Assembly (NCBI GenBank): GCA_035569495.1
Contig: DATMMX010000012.1
Location: forward strand, 124,001-188,000
DNA: 64,000 bases
DNA from: DASRDZ01 sp035569495
GTDB taxonomy: Bacteria > Chloroflexota > Dormibacteria > Aeolococcales > Aeolococcaceae
Direction of reading: 5' to 3'
Part shown: one piece after another, positions 26,385 through 34,925 of the stretch
Layout: every line of letters begins with the position of its first letter
Position numbering within the stretch: the stretch's first letter is position 1
The notes under the pieces: model-generated
Databases searched by the model: none
What the model saw: only the letters and a program-made list of their open reading frames with translations
What the model was told of the DNA's origin: nothing
Made by a program: the position numbers and the translations under genes

Positions 26385-27617
26385 CTAGGGGGTGACGGTC
26401 AACCGGCAGTAGTCCTGGTTGTTGTCACCGCCACCGATGGTGCCACTGGGCATCGGCACGAAGCCGGATGCCTTGATGGCGGCCTGGATGTCGGTGCTGT
26501 AGTTGTTGCCGGTCTGCGGGTTGGTGCCGTGGTTGGCGGCCGTCTTGCAGAGCCAGCCCTCCTCACCGACGTAGCGCGAGGTGCCGTCCGAGGCCGTCGC
26601 CGCGTTGAAGACGTTGAACAGGAAGCGGCCGTAGGGGAAGGTGAGGTTGCCGATGGTGGTCGCCGTCGGGGCGATCTTGTCCACCAGCCCGAGCACCGCA
26701 CCGTTCTTGCCCTTGACCTGGGTCGACCACACGCCGTAGGAGAACGGGAAGATCGCGCCGGCCTGGTCGGCGTTGGCGACGACCGCCGTGTTGCTGTTCT
26801 CCGGCACGATGTGGCTGGTCGCGTAGGTGGTGCCGCGAGCGTTGATGCAGGCGTCCGACGAGCCGCCCAGGAAGCCGTCCCAGGTGCTGCGGGTGCCCGA
26901 GCCGGGCTGCGGGGTGTACGGGTCGATGGCCACGCTGGCGCCACCGAACTCGCTCCAGTTCAGCGGGCAGCCGCCGGGGTTGCCGCTGTCGGCGGGATCG
27001 CCACCCAGGAAGATGTACTTGAGCTGCTGCTGGGTGAGGCAGAACTTCTTGGTGGTGCCGCCGGTGCCCGCGCACACGCCACTGGTGTTGTTCATCGTGG
27101 CGATGCCCGAACCGGTGACGTTGTACGCCTCCCAGGAGATGGCGTCACGGGCGTAGGCGACGAAGTGCAGGCCCGAGCAGTCGGTGGTCTTGGGGGCACG
27201 CGACGAGCGCGCGTAGTCGATGTGGGCGACGTTGGTCTGGCCCTGGGTGCAGAGCTGCTTGATGCCGTTCGAGGAGCCCAGGAAGTAGGCCTGCGCCACC
27301 TGGTCGTGCTGGTAGTTCTCGGTGGTCACCGTGCCCGCGGGATCGGGCGCCTGGCACGAGAAGTCGAACCACGCGGCGCCGCCGTTGGGCGGGGTCGCGC
27401 CGGTCGGGATCTGCGCGCAGCCCGGGCTGAACTGGTACAGGTTGTCGAGTGCGCCCATCATGAACTGGGTGGTGTCCGACCCGCTGCCGAGCACCGACTC
27501 GGCAACCGGGCCACCACCGACACCGGTGGTCGCGCCGGCGCCGGAGACGGCGGACAGCGCCATCAGCGCCGCCCCGAGACCCACGCCTGCGCGAAGTGCA
27601 ATGGTTCCCCGCTTCAT
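26385..27617 (-). CDS. Secreted PstS-like phosphate-binding protein (third copy)
   Basis: A 410-residue exported protein with a clear signal peptide (MKRGTIALRAGVGLGAALMALSAVSGAGA). The mature part resembles the PBP_like_2/PstS fold, including VLGSGSDTTQFMMGALDNLY at the phosphate-loop position, and TRSTWDGFLGG with VPENSNTAVVA later. It has many cysteines, likely disulfides, and no C-terminal membrane anchor or lipobox, unlike the two binding proteins upstream. A 156-base gap separates it from the preceding gene, so it may have its own promoter. It may bind phosphate or another oxyanion. Confidence 0.75.
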   Translation of the reverse strand: MKRGTIALRAGVGLGAALMALSAVSGAGATTGVGGGPVAESVLGSGSDTTQFMMGALDNLYQFSPGCAQIPTGATPPNGGAAWFDFSCQAPDPAGTVTTENYQHDQVAQAYFLGSSNGIKQLCTQGQTNVAHIDYARSSRAPKTTDCSGLHFVAYARDAISWEAYNVTGSGIATMNNTSGVCAGTGGTTKKFCLTQQQLKYIFLGGDPADSGNPGGCPLNWSEFGGASVAIDPYTPQPGSGTRSTWDGFLGGSSDACINARGTTYATSHIVPENSNTAVVANADQAGAIFPFSYGVWSTQVKGKNGAVLGLVDKIAPTATTIGNLTFPYGRFLFNVFNAATASDGTSRYVGEEGWLCKTAANHGTNPQTGNNYSTDIQAAIKASGFVPMPSGTIGGGDNNQDYCRLTVTP

Positions 27618-27773
27618 CGGGAAGTCCTGTCGCAAGTCATCTGTCAATGCGCCTCCAATGCCCTTTGTCTGAGCCGGGATCCGGCCCCGATGGAAGGCTA
27701 GTGGGGCGACGTTTCCCGCCCGTGGCCCCGCATGGAACGCAACATGCACATCGGGTTAAGAGTGGGCGCAGAT

Positions 27774-28250
27774 CTATTCGTTGACCTGGTTGACCTGCAT
27801 GCCACCGGACAGGTTGGGGTCGGCCTTGCTGTGGTAGGCGACGCTCTCCACGTTCTGCGGACTCCAGGTCCACGTCGCGCCGGGAGCGATCACCCCGGAG
27901 TCCAGCCCGGACACGTCGAAGACGACGTCCATGGGCTTGCCGGACAGGTTGCTGAAGGTCACCGGTTGGCAGCAGGGGCTGACCAGGATCTTGGGCTCGA
28001 ATCCCTGCGCAGTGATGTGCACCGCGTAGCCCATGTCGAAGTTCGGGTCAGGCTTGGCCGCTTCTTGCTCGAACTGCGGCGGCGTGGTGTACACGTGGGG
28101 CGTGGGAACCGCCCGGGTCGGCGCCGCGCTGGGCGGCGCGGTGGTGACGGCGGTGCTCTGCGGTGCGGCGCTGCCACACCCGGCCAGCAGCAGGGCGGCG
28201 AGCGCGAGGGCGGCGCCCAGCGGTGCTCGGTTCATGGCGGCAATCCCCAT
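27774..28250 (-). CDS. Small lipoprotein with a possible cupredoxin-like domain
   Basis: A 158-residue lipoprotein with lipobox LLAGC. A Thr/Pro/Ala linker follows, then about 95 residues whose pattern (VHITAQGFEPKILVSPCCQP, VTFSNLSGKPMDVVF, GVIAPGATWTWSP) resembles cupredoxin-fold domains. The usual type 1 copper set (His, Cys, His, Met) is not present: one His and a Met occur near the C-terminus, but the only cysteines are an adjacent CC pair in the wrong place. It sits directly after the sortase-like gene (one-base overlap). Function unknown. Confidence 0.65.
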   Translation of the reverse strand: MGIAAMNRAPLGAALALAALLLAGCGSAAPQSTAVTTAPPSAAPTRAVPTPHVYTTPPQFEQEAAKPDPNFDMGYAVHITAQGFEPKILVSPCCQPVTFSNLSGKPMDVVFDVSGLDSGVIAPGATWTWSPQNVESVAYHSKADPNLSGGMQVNQVNE

Positions 28251-29563
28251 CACAACGTGCCGGGAAGCACCCGGTCCAGGCTGGAAAAGACGAGCACGGC
28301 GAGCGTGAGCAGCACCGGTGCGGCGAAGGTGTAGGTGACCGCGCGCGGCCAGCGCGGATGCATGTGGCGCACCGCCCACAGCGTCGCCGCGACGAGCAGC
28401 GCCCAGAACAGGGCGAGGGCGAAGCCGGTGGCCTCGCCGTCGAGGCCGAGGTCGGTGCCGCCGACGGTGGCGGGCGGCCGGGCGGCGACGGCGACCGGGT
28501 CGCCCTGCAGTGTCGCGGTGACCATCAGCCGGCCGGTGGCCAGCAACAGCGGGTCGGAGGTGACCAGCTCGAGGCGGCTCTTCCCGTCGCTCGCCGTCGC
28601 ACCCGGGTCGCCCGCGGAGACGTGGCGGACGTCGCTCACCGTGTAGGTGAAGGAACCCTGGCCGGTGGTGGTGGTGATGGTGTCGCCCCGGTGCAGCGCG
28701 TCGAGGCTGCGGAAGGGTCCGCCGTAGGTCATGCGGCGGCCGGCGAGGACGCTGATGCCGTACTCGCCGGGCAGCGGCGAGGAGCGCAGGTGGCCGGGGC
28801 CGGCGGCGAGGTCGTCGGGGCTGGTGCCCTCGACCACCACCTGGTGCACGCCGATGCCGGGGATGTCGACCAGGGCCACCGGGCTGCCCTCGGCGATCGC
28901 CGCGGTGGGGGCGTCGAGCGAGGTGGTGGGGAGCTGCGCCTTGAAGGCGGTGAGCAGGGCGGCCTGGCTGCGGTCGTGGTCGAGGCCGGTCCCGGCCAGC
29001 TCGTAGCCGACGAAGACGGCGGCGAGCAGGCCGGCGGCGGTCAGCCAGCGGCCGGCGCGCAGCGCGACCCTGCCGGCGGACGGGCGCGGGACGGCGGGCG
29101 CCGCGGGTTCGGTGGCCACCGGCGCCACCGGCGCGGGCGCGGGCGCGGGCGGCGGGGGCGCCGGCGGCTCGGGCGCAGCCACGGCAGGCTCCTGCCCCCT
29201 CGCCTCGACCGGCGTCCCCGCCACCGCGATCTCCCGCGGCCGCCGCTGGGGCAGGCGCTGCAGCAGCCGCCCGCCACTGCGCAGCGGCATCCGGCGCGGC
29301 GGGAACAGCTCGAGCCGCTCCCCCATCGCCTCCACCCGCCGGCGCAGCTCCGCGAGGCCCGGCTCACCAACGCCGGTCTGCTCCACCTCCCGCAGCGCGT
29401 CGCGCAGCGAGAGCAGCAGGGTCACCATCACCACCCGGTCGCCGGCGGGGACGTCGTCCTCGCCGTCGAGCAGGCGGTTCTCCAGGGCGCCGAGCCCGGC
29501 GCGGATCGAGGCCAGCGCGCTCGGCGTCGCCTCGGCCTGGGTGACCGGGGTCATCTCGCTCAC
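28250..29563 (-). CDS. Sortase-fold protein lacking catalytic His and Cys
   Basis: A 437-residue protein. It has an N-terminal helical cytosolic region, a Pro/Ala-rich linker (about residues 125-165), a transmembrane segment near 175-195, a class D/E-like sortase domain about 205-365, and two further hydrophobic segments with a basic loop at the C-terminus. The sortase core is clear: VALVDIPGIGVHQVVVEGT, SVLAGRRMTYGGPF and RLELVTSDP. Active sortases have GHR and TC at these places; here Arg276 replaces the His and Ser336 the Cys, while the downstream Arg in TGRLMV remains. Transpeptidation is therefore unlikely. The GTG start overlaps the upstream binding-protein stop (GTGA). Perhaps a substrate-holding or scaffold protein. 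Confidence 0.82.
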   Translation of the reverse strand: MSEMTPVTQAEATPSALASIRAGLGALENRLLDGEDDVPAGDRVVMVTLLLSLRDALREVEQTGVGEPGLAELRRRVEAMGERLELFPPRRMPLRSGGRLLQRLPQRRPREIAVAGTPVEARGQEPAVAAPEPPAPPPPAPAPAPVAPVATEPAAPAVPRPSAGRVALRAGRWLTAAGLLAAVFVGYELAGTGLDHDRSQAALLTAFKAQLPTTSLDAPTAAIAEGSPVALVDIPGIGVHQVVVEGTSPDDLAAGPGHLRSSPLPGEYGISVLAGRRMTYGGPFRSLDALHRGDTITTTTGQGSFTYTVSDVRHVSAGDPGATASDGKSRLELVTSDPLLLATGRLMVTATLQGDPVAVAARPPATVGGTDLGLDGEATGFALALFWALLVAATLWAVRHMHPRWPRAVTYTFAAPVLLTLAVLVFSSLDRVLPGTL

Positions 29564-31413
29564 GGCACCCGCCTCCCCCGCCGGGCGATCACCTGGGTGG
29601 CCGCCCCGGCCACCAGGGCGAGCACGGCCAGCCCGGCGATGCCCGGCAGCACCAGCCGCGAGGCGGCGGGCTGGGCGAGCAGCAGCAGGCGCTCGGCCTG
29701 GTCACCCGGTGGCGGGCCGGAGGGCAGCGGCGCGGCGGCCCTGGGCGTGGTCGCGGCCCGCCGCGGCGCGGGGGTCGGCGTCGCCACCGGCCCGGCTGCC
29801 AACGGCCCGCTGGTCACCGGCAGGATGGCCAGCGGCTGCGCGGCGATGGCCGGGGGCGGGATGCTGAAGACCGGCGCCGCGGTCGGCGCGGGGGTGGCCA
29901 CCGGAGCGGGCGCGGGCGTCGGCGCCGGGGTGGGCGGCGCGCTGGTCGGGATCAGTCCCGCGACCTGCAGCGCCTCGGCCGACAGCCGCGGGTCGAGCGG
30001 CGCGTACCCGGGGGGCATCGCCGACTGCCCCGCCTGCACTGCGTACTTGAGGAATGCGGCCAGCGCCACCCCCCGGTCCGGGGTGATCACGTTGGTCGGG
30101 GCCAGCATGTACGACACCAGCGGCATGGGGTACGCGGTGGGGTCGGTGCTCGCGTAGTTGGGGGTGATGGTGCCGTCGCTGTTGAGCGCGGCGCCGGCCA
30201 CCGCCCTGGCCACCGTCTGCGGCGTCGCCGCCACCACCTTGCCGGCGCCCAGCTTGATCTGCACCGTGGGCAGCCCGTAGAACGCCGCGGTGCTGGCGTC
30301 CATGAAGCCGATGTTGCCCTGGCCGGAGAAGTCGGTGGTGGGATCGACGACGGCCAGGCCCAGGTTGGCGCTGCCGGTCACCCCGGTGACGCCGACCCCG
30401 GGGATGGGGAAGATCTGCTGCGGCCCGAAGGTCCACGCGAGCGGATCGGTTGCGGCCAGCCATGACGTGAACACGTAGGACTCGGCCTCGTGATCGGCGC
30501 GCACGAACGGCACCACCCGCGGCGGGAACTCGACGCCCGGGTTGAGACGCCGGATCGCCGCGGTGGCGTTCCAGTTGGGGATGACGCCCAGGAACGTCTT
30601 GGCGATCAGGTCGGGGGTCATGGTCAGCGTGGTGATCTGCGGGCCGCGCCGGTCGTACATGCGGTAGGCGAGCACCAGCGCCGACTCAGTTACCGGGGCC
30701 AGCTTGTAGCTCACGTTGGGCGGCTGGTTGGGCGGCGGTGGCAGCGGCCCGGTGACGGCGAAGTCGGTGAGCCCGGTGAACATGCTGTTGACGCCGTCGA
30801 CCGAGTTGTTGACCGCGTAGCCCACCGACAGGCTCTGCGGCGGCGTGCACACCTGCGACGACCACCCGTAGATGGCGCGATAGGCCGCCGAGCCGCCGCC
30901 GCCGAGCAGGGCGCCCGGTCCCGGCGCCGGGCACGCGTCGGGCGACGGCGCGAAGGCGACCGGGGTGAGCATCGCGGTGGTCAGGTCGGTGGCGCTGAAC
31001 ATGCCGGCGATGACGCAGGGATGCCCCTGGTCGCAGACGATCGAGCCGCTCTTGCCCGAGTTCTGCAGCGCCTGGTCGCCGTTGGCGTACACCGGGAGGT
31101 AGGTGGTGCCGGCGCCGGTGGCGTCGCCGATGCCGGTGACCTGGGTGTTCACCGGGGTGCAGTCGGTGGCGATGATGGTCGGCGACGCGATGCACTCGCG
31201 GAAGACGATGCCCGACGACGGCGCCAGGCCGCTGAAGGCCAGCTTGACGAACTGCCCGTCGACCAGGCTGGTGGCCGGCGTCGCGGTGAGCGTCGGTCCG
31301 CCGGTGGCCCCGGCGCGCGGCGCCACGGTGGACACCGTCCACACCGCGGCGGCGAGCAGCGCCACGACCAGCAGGCCGCCGAGCCGATCGGCGCCCGTCC
31401 GCCTACGGCGCAT
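29560..31413 (-). CDS. Membrane-anchored PstS-like binding protein (second copy)
   Basis: A 617-residue exported protein: basic N-terminus, signal segment, then an immunoglobulin-like or beta-rich stretch (about residues 40-150), a PstS-like binding domain to about 475, a long Pro/Ala/Thr linker, a C-terminal transmembrane helix and a tail RRGRRVP. There is no LPXTG motif before the helix. The ATG at 31413 has GGGGAG upstream; a GTG at 31428 would extend it by five residues. It overlaps pstS upstream and the sortase-like gene downstream. It likely presents a phosphate-binding domain at the outer face of the membrane. Confidence 0.75.
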   Translation of the reverse strand: MRRRRTGADRLGGLLVVALLAAAVWTVSTVAPRAGATGGPTLTATPATSLVDGQFVKLAFSGLAPSSGIVFRECIASPTIIATDCTPVNTQVTGIGDATGAGTTYLPVYANGDQALQNSGKSGSIVCDQGHPCVIAGMFSATDLTTAMLTPVAFAPSPDACPAPGPGALLGGGGSAAYRAIYGWSSQVCTPPQSLSVGYAVNNSVDGVNSMFTGLTDFAVTGPLPPPPNQPPNVSYKLAPVTESALVLAYRMYDRRGPQITTLTMTPDLIAKTFLGVIPNWNATAAIRRLNPGVEFPPRVVPFVRADHEAESYVFTSWLAATDPLAWTFGPQQIFPIPGVGVTGVTGSANLGLAVVDPTTDFSGQGNIGFMDASTAAFYGLPTVQIKLGAGKVVAATPQTVARAVAGAALNSDGTITPNYASTDPTAYPMPLVSYMLAPTNVITPDRGVALAAFLKYAVQAGQSAMPPGYAPLDPRLSAEALQVAGLIPTSAPPTPAPTPAPAPVATPAPTAAPVFSIPPPAIAAQPLAILPVTSGPLAAGPVATPTPAPRRAATTPRAAAPLPSGPPPGDQAERLLLLAQPAASRLVLPGIAGLAVLALVAGAATQVIARRGRRVP

Positions 31414-32995
31414 CGACGTGCTCCCCACTCCGCCGCCGCGCCCTGGCCGTCAGAGTTCCGGCCAGCAGTGGCCCGAACATGACGATCAGCACCAGCAGCG
31501 CGGCGACCACGAACCAGGTGACCGGCGAGGACGCCGCCGCCCTGGCGGCCTGCTCGGCGAGCAGGAAGGACGCCTGCCTGGCATTGGCGTCGAGCACAGG
31601 GATCGCGGCGGTGGCGGCGGCGTTCGAGTCGCCGGCCGCCGGCGAGCTGTCGTCGGTGCCGGACGTGCCCGGCGCCGCGGTCTGCGCCGCCGCGCCGGTG
31701 GCCGCCGCCGCGCCGCCGCTCGACACCGCGCCGCCTCCGGACGTTCCCGTCTGCGCGGCGCCGCCACCGCTGCGGGTGTTGCCCGAGCCGCCGCCGCTCG
31801 ACGCCGTGCTGCCCGCGCTGGCGCCGGCGTTGTTCTCGCCTGGACCGGTGATCGGCGCGCCGGTGAGCGTCGGGTTGGGGCAGTGCGCGGCATCGACCGG
31901 CGGCGGCGCCGGCGCGCCCGGGATGCGCCGGACGGCGTCGAAGACGGCCCCGATCAGGTTGGGCGGCAACGGCGAATAGCCCAGCGGCGCCGCCTCGCGC
32001 TGTCCCGAGCAGGCGATGTAGATCATCCAGGCGCCCAGGACCGCGCCCTTCGCAGGGTCGAAGCCCGTGGTCTGGGTGATCAGGTAGCTGTAGCTCGACA
32101 TCGGGTACGCGGTCGGCTCGGGGGCGCGGTACACGTTTGTCAGGTTCTGGGTGAGGTCGGCGTTGAGCTGCGCGTGCACCAGCGCGGTGGCCACGTTCGC
32201 CGAGGTCGGCTGCACGAAGTTGCCGCTGGCGTTGTGCAGGTTGACCACGGGGAAGTAGCGCTGGTACGCGTAGCCCGCCTCGACGTAGCCGATGGCGCCC
32301 TTGCCGATGGCGTCGTTGGAGACGAAGTTGGCCACGCCGTCCGAGCCCTTCTGCTGCGTGCTGCCAGGGAACGGCGGCCACTGCGAGCACGGCGCTGGGC
32401 AGCCCTGGCTGGACACGAAGGCGTTCCAGACGCTCGACGCCTGGTCGGCGAGGTACAGCGAGAACTGCGCCGAGGTGCCCGAGCCGTCGGAGCGGATCAC
32501 CGGGATCACCGTGGTCTCGGCGATGGCCAGGCCCGGGTTGAGCGCCTGGATGGCGCCGTCCTGCCAGGAGGTGATGCCGCCGGTGAAGATCCTCGCCGCC
32601 GTGGGCGCGTCGAGGCGCAGGGTGGTGATGCGCGCGCCGCTGGGCGAGTGCAGGTTGTACATCATCGAGGTGCCGCCGGCGACGTCGGGAACGTACTGGT
32701 ACGACTTGTGCTCGCCCTGCAATTGGGCGACCTCGTCGGGCTGGAAGGGGATCTCGCTGGCCGCGAAGTCGACCTGGTTTATGATGTAGAACTCGCGTCC
32801 GGCACTGGAGCCGACGCCCTGGAAGTTGATCGAGTAGCCCTGCCGCGCGATGTCGGCGCGCCACTGGTCGAGGGCGATCTGCACCCACGTCGAGCCGGCG
32901 CCGTTGACGGTCGGTCCGGTGGCGTGCGCGGTGGTGACGCCGCCACCGATGCCCATCGCCGCGGCGGCGAGCATCGCCCAGCAACGGCGTCTCAT
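31403..32995 (-). CDS. pstS: Phosphate-binding protein PstS, C-terminally membrane-anchored
   Basis: A 530-residue substrate-binding protein of the Pst importer. After a signal peptide the domain opens VNGAGSTWVQIALDQW and has NFQGVGSSAGREF and VIRSDGSGTSAQF, the Ser/Gly/Asp loops that hold phosphate. Instead of a lipobox, the protein ends in a Ser/Gly/Ala-rich linker of about 100 residues, a transmembrane helix (VTWFVVAALLVLIVMFGPLLA) and a basic tail. The ATG overlaps the pstB stop (ATGA). It is longer than usual PstS (about 350-380) because of this C-terminal anchor. Confidence 0.92.
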   Translation of the reverse strand: MRRRCWAMLAAAAMGIGGGVTTAHATGPTVNGAGSTWVQIALDQWRADIARQGYSINFQGVGSSAGREFYIINQVDFAASEIPFQPDEVAQLQGEHKSYQYVPDVAGGTSMMYNLHSPSGARITTLRLDAPTAARIFTGGITSWQDGAIQALNPGLAIAETTVIPVIRSDGSGTSAQFSLYLADQASSVWNAFVSSQGCPAPCSQWPPFPGSTQQKGSDGVANFVSNDAIGKGAIGYVEAGYAYQRYFPVVNLHNASGNFVQPTSANVATALVHAQLNADLTQNLTNVYRAPEPTAYPMSSYSYLITQTTGFDPAKGAVLGAWMIYIACSGQREAAPLGYSPLPPNLIGAVFDAVRRIPGAPAPPPVDAAHCPNPTLTGAPITGPGENNAGASAGSTASSGGGSGNTRSGGGAAQTGTSGGGAVSSGGAAAATGAAAQTAAPGTSGTDDSSPAAGDSNAAATAAIPVLDANARQASFLLAEQAARAAASSPVTWFVVAALLVLIVMFGPLLAGTLTARARRRSGEHVDAP

Positions 32996-33828
32996 CCGAA
33001 GCGTCCCTGCACGTAATCGGCGGTGCGCGCGTCGTCGGGGTTGCGGAAGATCTTCTCGGTGGGCCCGGTCTCGACGATGCCGCCGGGAAAGCCCTCCTCC
33101 ACCATGAAGAAGGCGCAGCGGTTGGAGACGCGCTGGGCCTGCTGCATGTTGTGGGTGACGATCACCACGGTGACGTCGTTGACGATCTCCCTGATGGTCT
33201 CCTCGATGCGCCGCGTCGAGGCGGGGTCGAGGGCCGAGCAGGGCTCGTCCATCAGCAGCACCTGGGGCCGCACCGCCAGCGAGCGGGCGATGCAGAGCCG
33301 CTGCTGCTGGCCGCCGCTGAGGCTGCCGCCCGGCGCGTTGAGCCGGTTGCGCACCTCGCGCCACAATCCCGCGCGAGTCAGGCTCTCCTCGACGATGGCG
33401 TCGCCGTCGTGGATGCGCCGGCCGGAGAGTTTGAGCCCCGACAGCACGTTGTCGTGGATGCTCATGGCCGGGAAGGGATTCGGCTTCTGGAACACCATGC
33501 CGATGCGCCGCCGCGTCTCGATGGGCCGCTGCTCGACGTCGTAGATGTCGGCGCCGTCGAGCAGCACCTCGCCGGAGAGCGCCGCGCTGGGGACCAGCTC
33601 GTGCATGCGGTTGAGGATGCGGATGAAGGTCGACTTGCCGCAGCCCGAGGGGCCGATGAGCGCGGTGACCTCGCGGGCGCGCATCTCCAGGGAGACGTTC
33701 TCCAGCACCTTGTTGGTGCCGAACCAGGCCGAAACCGCGCGCGACTCGAGCGAGGCGGCGGTGGTGGTGCGCGCCCCGGCGGGAGCGGCGGCCAGGGAGC
33801 CGCCCAGGACGTCGGCGGAGGTGCTCAA
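32992..33828 (-). CDS. pstB: Phosphate ABC transporter ATP-binding protein PstB
   Basis: A 278-residue ATPase with Walker A GPSGCGKST, the PstB-typical FIRILNRMHELVP, Q-loop MVFQKPNPFPAMSI, signature LSGGQQQRLCIAR, Walker B VLLMDEPCSALDP and H-loop IVTHNMQQAQRVS. The start is a TTG that forms TTGA with the pstA stop. About 28 extra N-terminal residues precede the usual PstB core. It powers import of inorganic phosphate through PstC-PstA. Confidence 0.96.
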   Translation of the reverse strand: MSTSADVLGGSLAAAPAGARTTTAASLESRAVSAWFGTNKVLENVSLEMRAREVTALIGPSGCGKSTFIRILNRMHELVPSAALSGEVLLDGADIYDVEQRPIETRRRIGMVFQKPNPFPAMSIHDNVLSGLKLSGRRIHDGDAIVEESLTRAGLWREVRNRLNAPGGSLSGGQQQRLCIARSLAVRPQVLLMDEPCSALDPASTRRIEETIREIVNDVTVVIVTHNMQQAQRVSNRCAFFMVEEGFPGGIVETGPTEKIFRNPDDARTADYVQGRFG

Positions 33829-34925
33829 TTGGTCGGTCCCTGTGCGAAATGCGAGGTCATGCGGTTCCACACCCGCCTGGGCAGGCCGCGCCCGGCGATT
33901 CGGGCCATGGTGAACAGCGCCAGCACCAGGAAGGTGAGCACCAGCGCTGCGCCCCAGGCGCGCTGGTAGGGGCCGGTGTTGGGCTGGTACTGGATGTACT
34001 GGTAGACGAAGTGGGGCAGCGCCTCCTGGTCGCCGGCCAGCGGGTTGACGTTCATCACCGAGGCGCCGAAGGAGGTGAAGATCAGCGGCGCCGTCTCGCC
34101 CACCGCTCGGGCGACGCCGAGGATCACCGCGGTGATCAGCCCGCTGCGCGCCGTGGGCAGCACCACGCCCCACACCGTGCGCCACTCCGACGCGCCCAGA
34201 GCCAGGGCGCCCTCGCGCAGGCCGTCGGGGACCAGGCGGAGCACCTCCTCGGCCGTTCTGGTCACGGTTGGCAGCATCAGGATGGCCAGGGCCAGCGCGG
34301 CGGCGAAGCCGGAGAAGCCGCGGCCCATCGACACCACCCAGATGGCGTAGATGAACAGGCCGGCGACGATCGAGGGCACGCCGCTCATGGCGTCGACGAA
34401 GAGGCGCACCGGGCGCTTCATGCGGCCGCCGATCTCGTTGAGGAACACCGCGCAGAGCACCGCCAGGGGCACGGCCATGACCATGGCGATGCCGACCTCC
34501 TCCAGGGTGCCGATGATGGCGTGGCCGACGCCGCCGCAGTTGGTGCCGTCGAGCTGGCCGCAGAACTGCACGGTGTCGGTGAGGAAGGCCGGCCGGATGA
34601 CGCCGATGCCCTGGTAGATCAGGTAGCCGATGATGGTCAGCAGCGGCACCAGCATGAACAGCGCGGCGCTGCACATCACCGCCGACATCAGCCGGTCCCT
34701 GGCCATCAGGCTGCCGTGCAGGGCGCGGTTGGCCAGCCAATACATGGCCAGGAATGTCACCGCCCACCAGAAGCCGTAGCCGACCGAGTTGGAGAGCAGG
34801 CTGAGCCGGCCGTAGACAAGCCACACCACGCAGAACGACGACACCGCGGTGGCGGCGAGGACGAGCAGGTCGTCGCGATGGACCGAGCGCGGCCGCCTAG
34901 GGATGTCGAGGGCCATGACCGCCAT
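33825..34925 (-). CDS. pstA: Phosphate ABC transporter permease PstA
   Basis: A 366-residue permease with about eight hydrophobic segments; the N-terminal pair is an extension relative to typical PstA (about 290). The permease core includes GGVGHAIIGTLEEVGIAMVM, SGVPSIVAGLFIY and the EAA-loop LREGALALGASEWRTVWGVV. An exported loop carries two cysteines (FCGQLDGTNC). Its ATG shares a base with the pstC stop. Works with PstC as the membrane channel. Confidence 0.95.
   Translation of the reverse strand: MAVMALDIPRRPRSVHRDDLLVLAATAVSSFCVVWLVYGRLSLLSNSVGYGFWWAVTFLAMYWLANRALHGSLMARDRLMSAVMCSAALFMLVPLLTIIGYLIYQGIGVIRPAFLTDTVQFCGQLDGTNCGGVGHAIIGTLEEVGIAMVMAVPLAVLCAVFLNEIGGRMKRPVRLFVDAMSGVPSIVAGLFIYAIWVVSMGRGFSGFAAALALAILMLPTVTRTAEEVLRLVPDGLREGALALGASEWRTVWGVVLPTARSGLITAVILGVARAVGETAPLIFTSFGASVMNVNPLAGDQEALPHFVYQYIQYQPNTGPYQRAWGAALVLTFLVLALFTMARIAGRGLPRRVWNRMTSHFAQGPTN

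Noticed and set aside
28100..30157. Plus-strand open frame opposite the sortase-like and second binding-protein genes
   Set aside because: Low-complexity Gly/Arg/Ala product; the minus strand carries recognisable domains with coupled starts.
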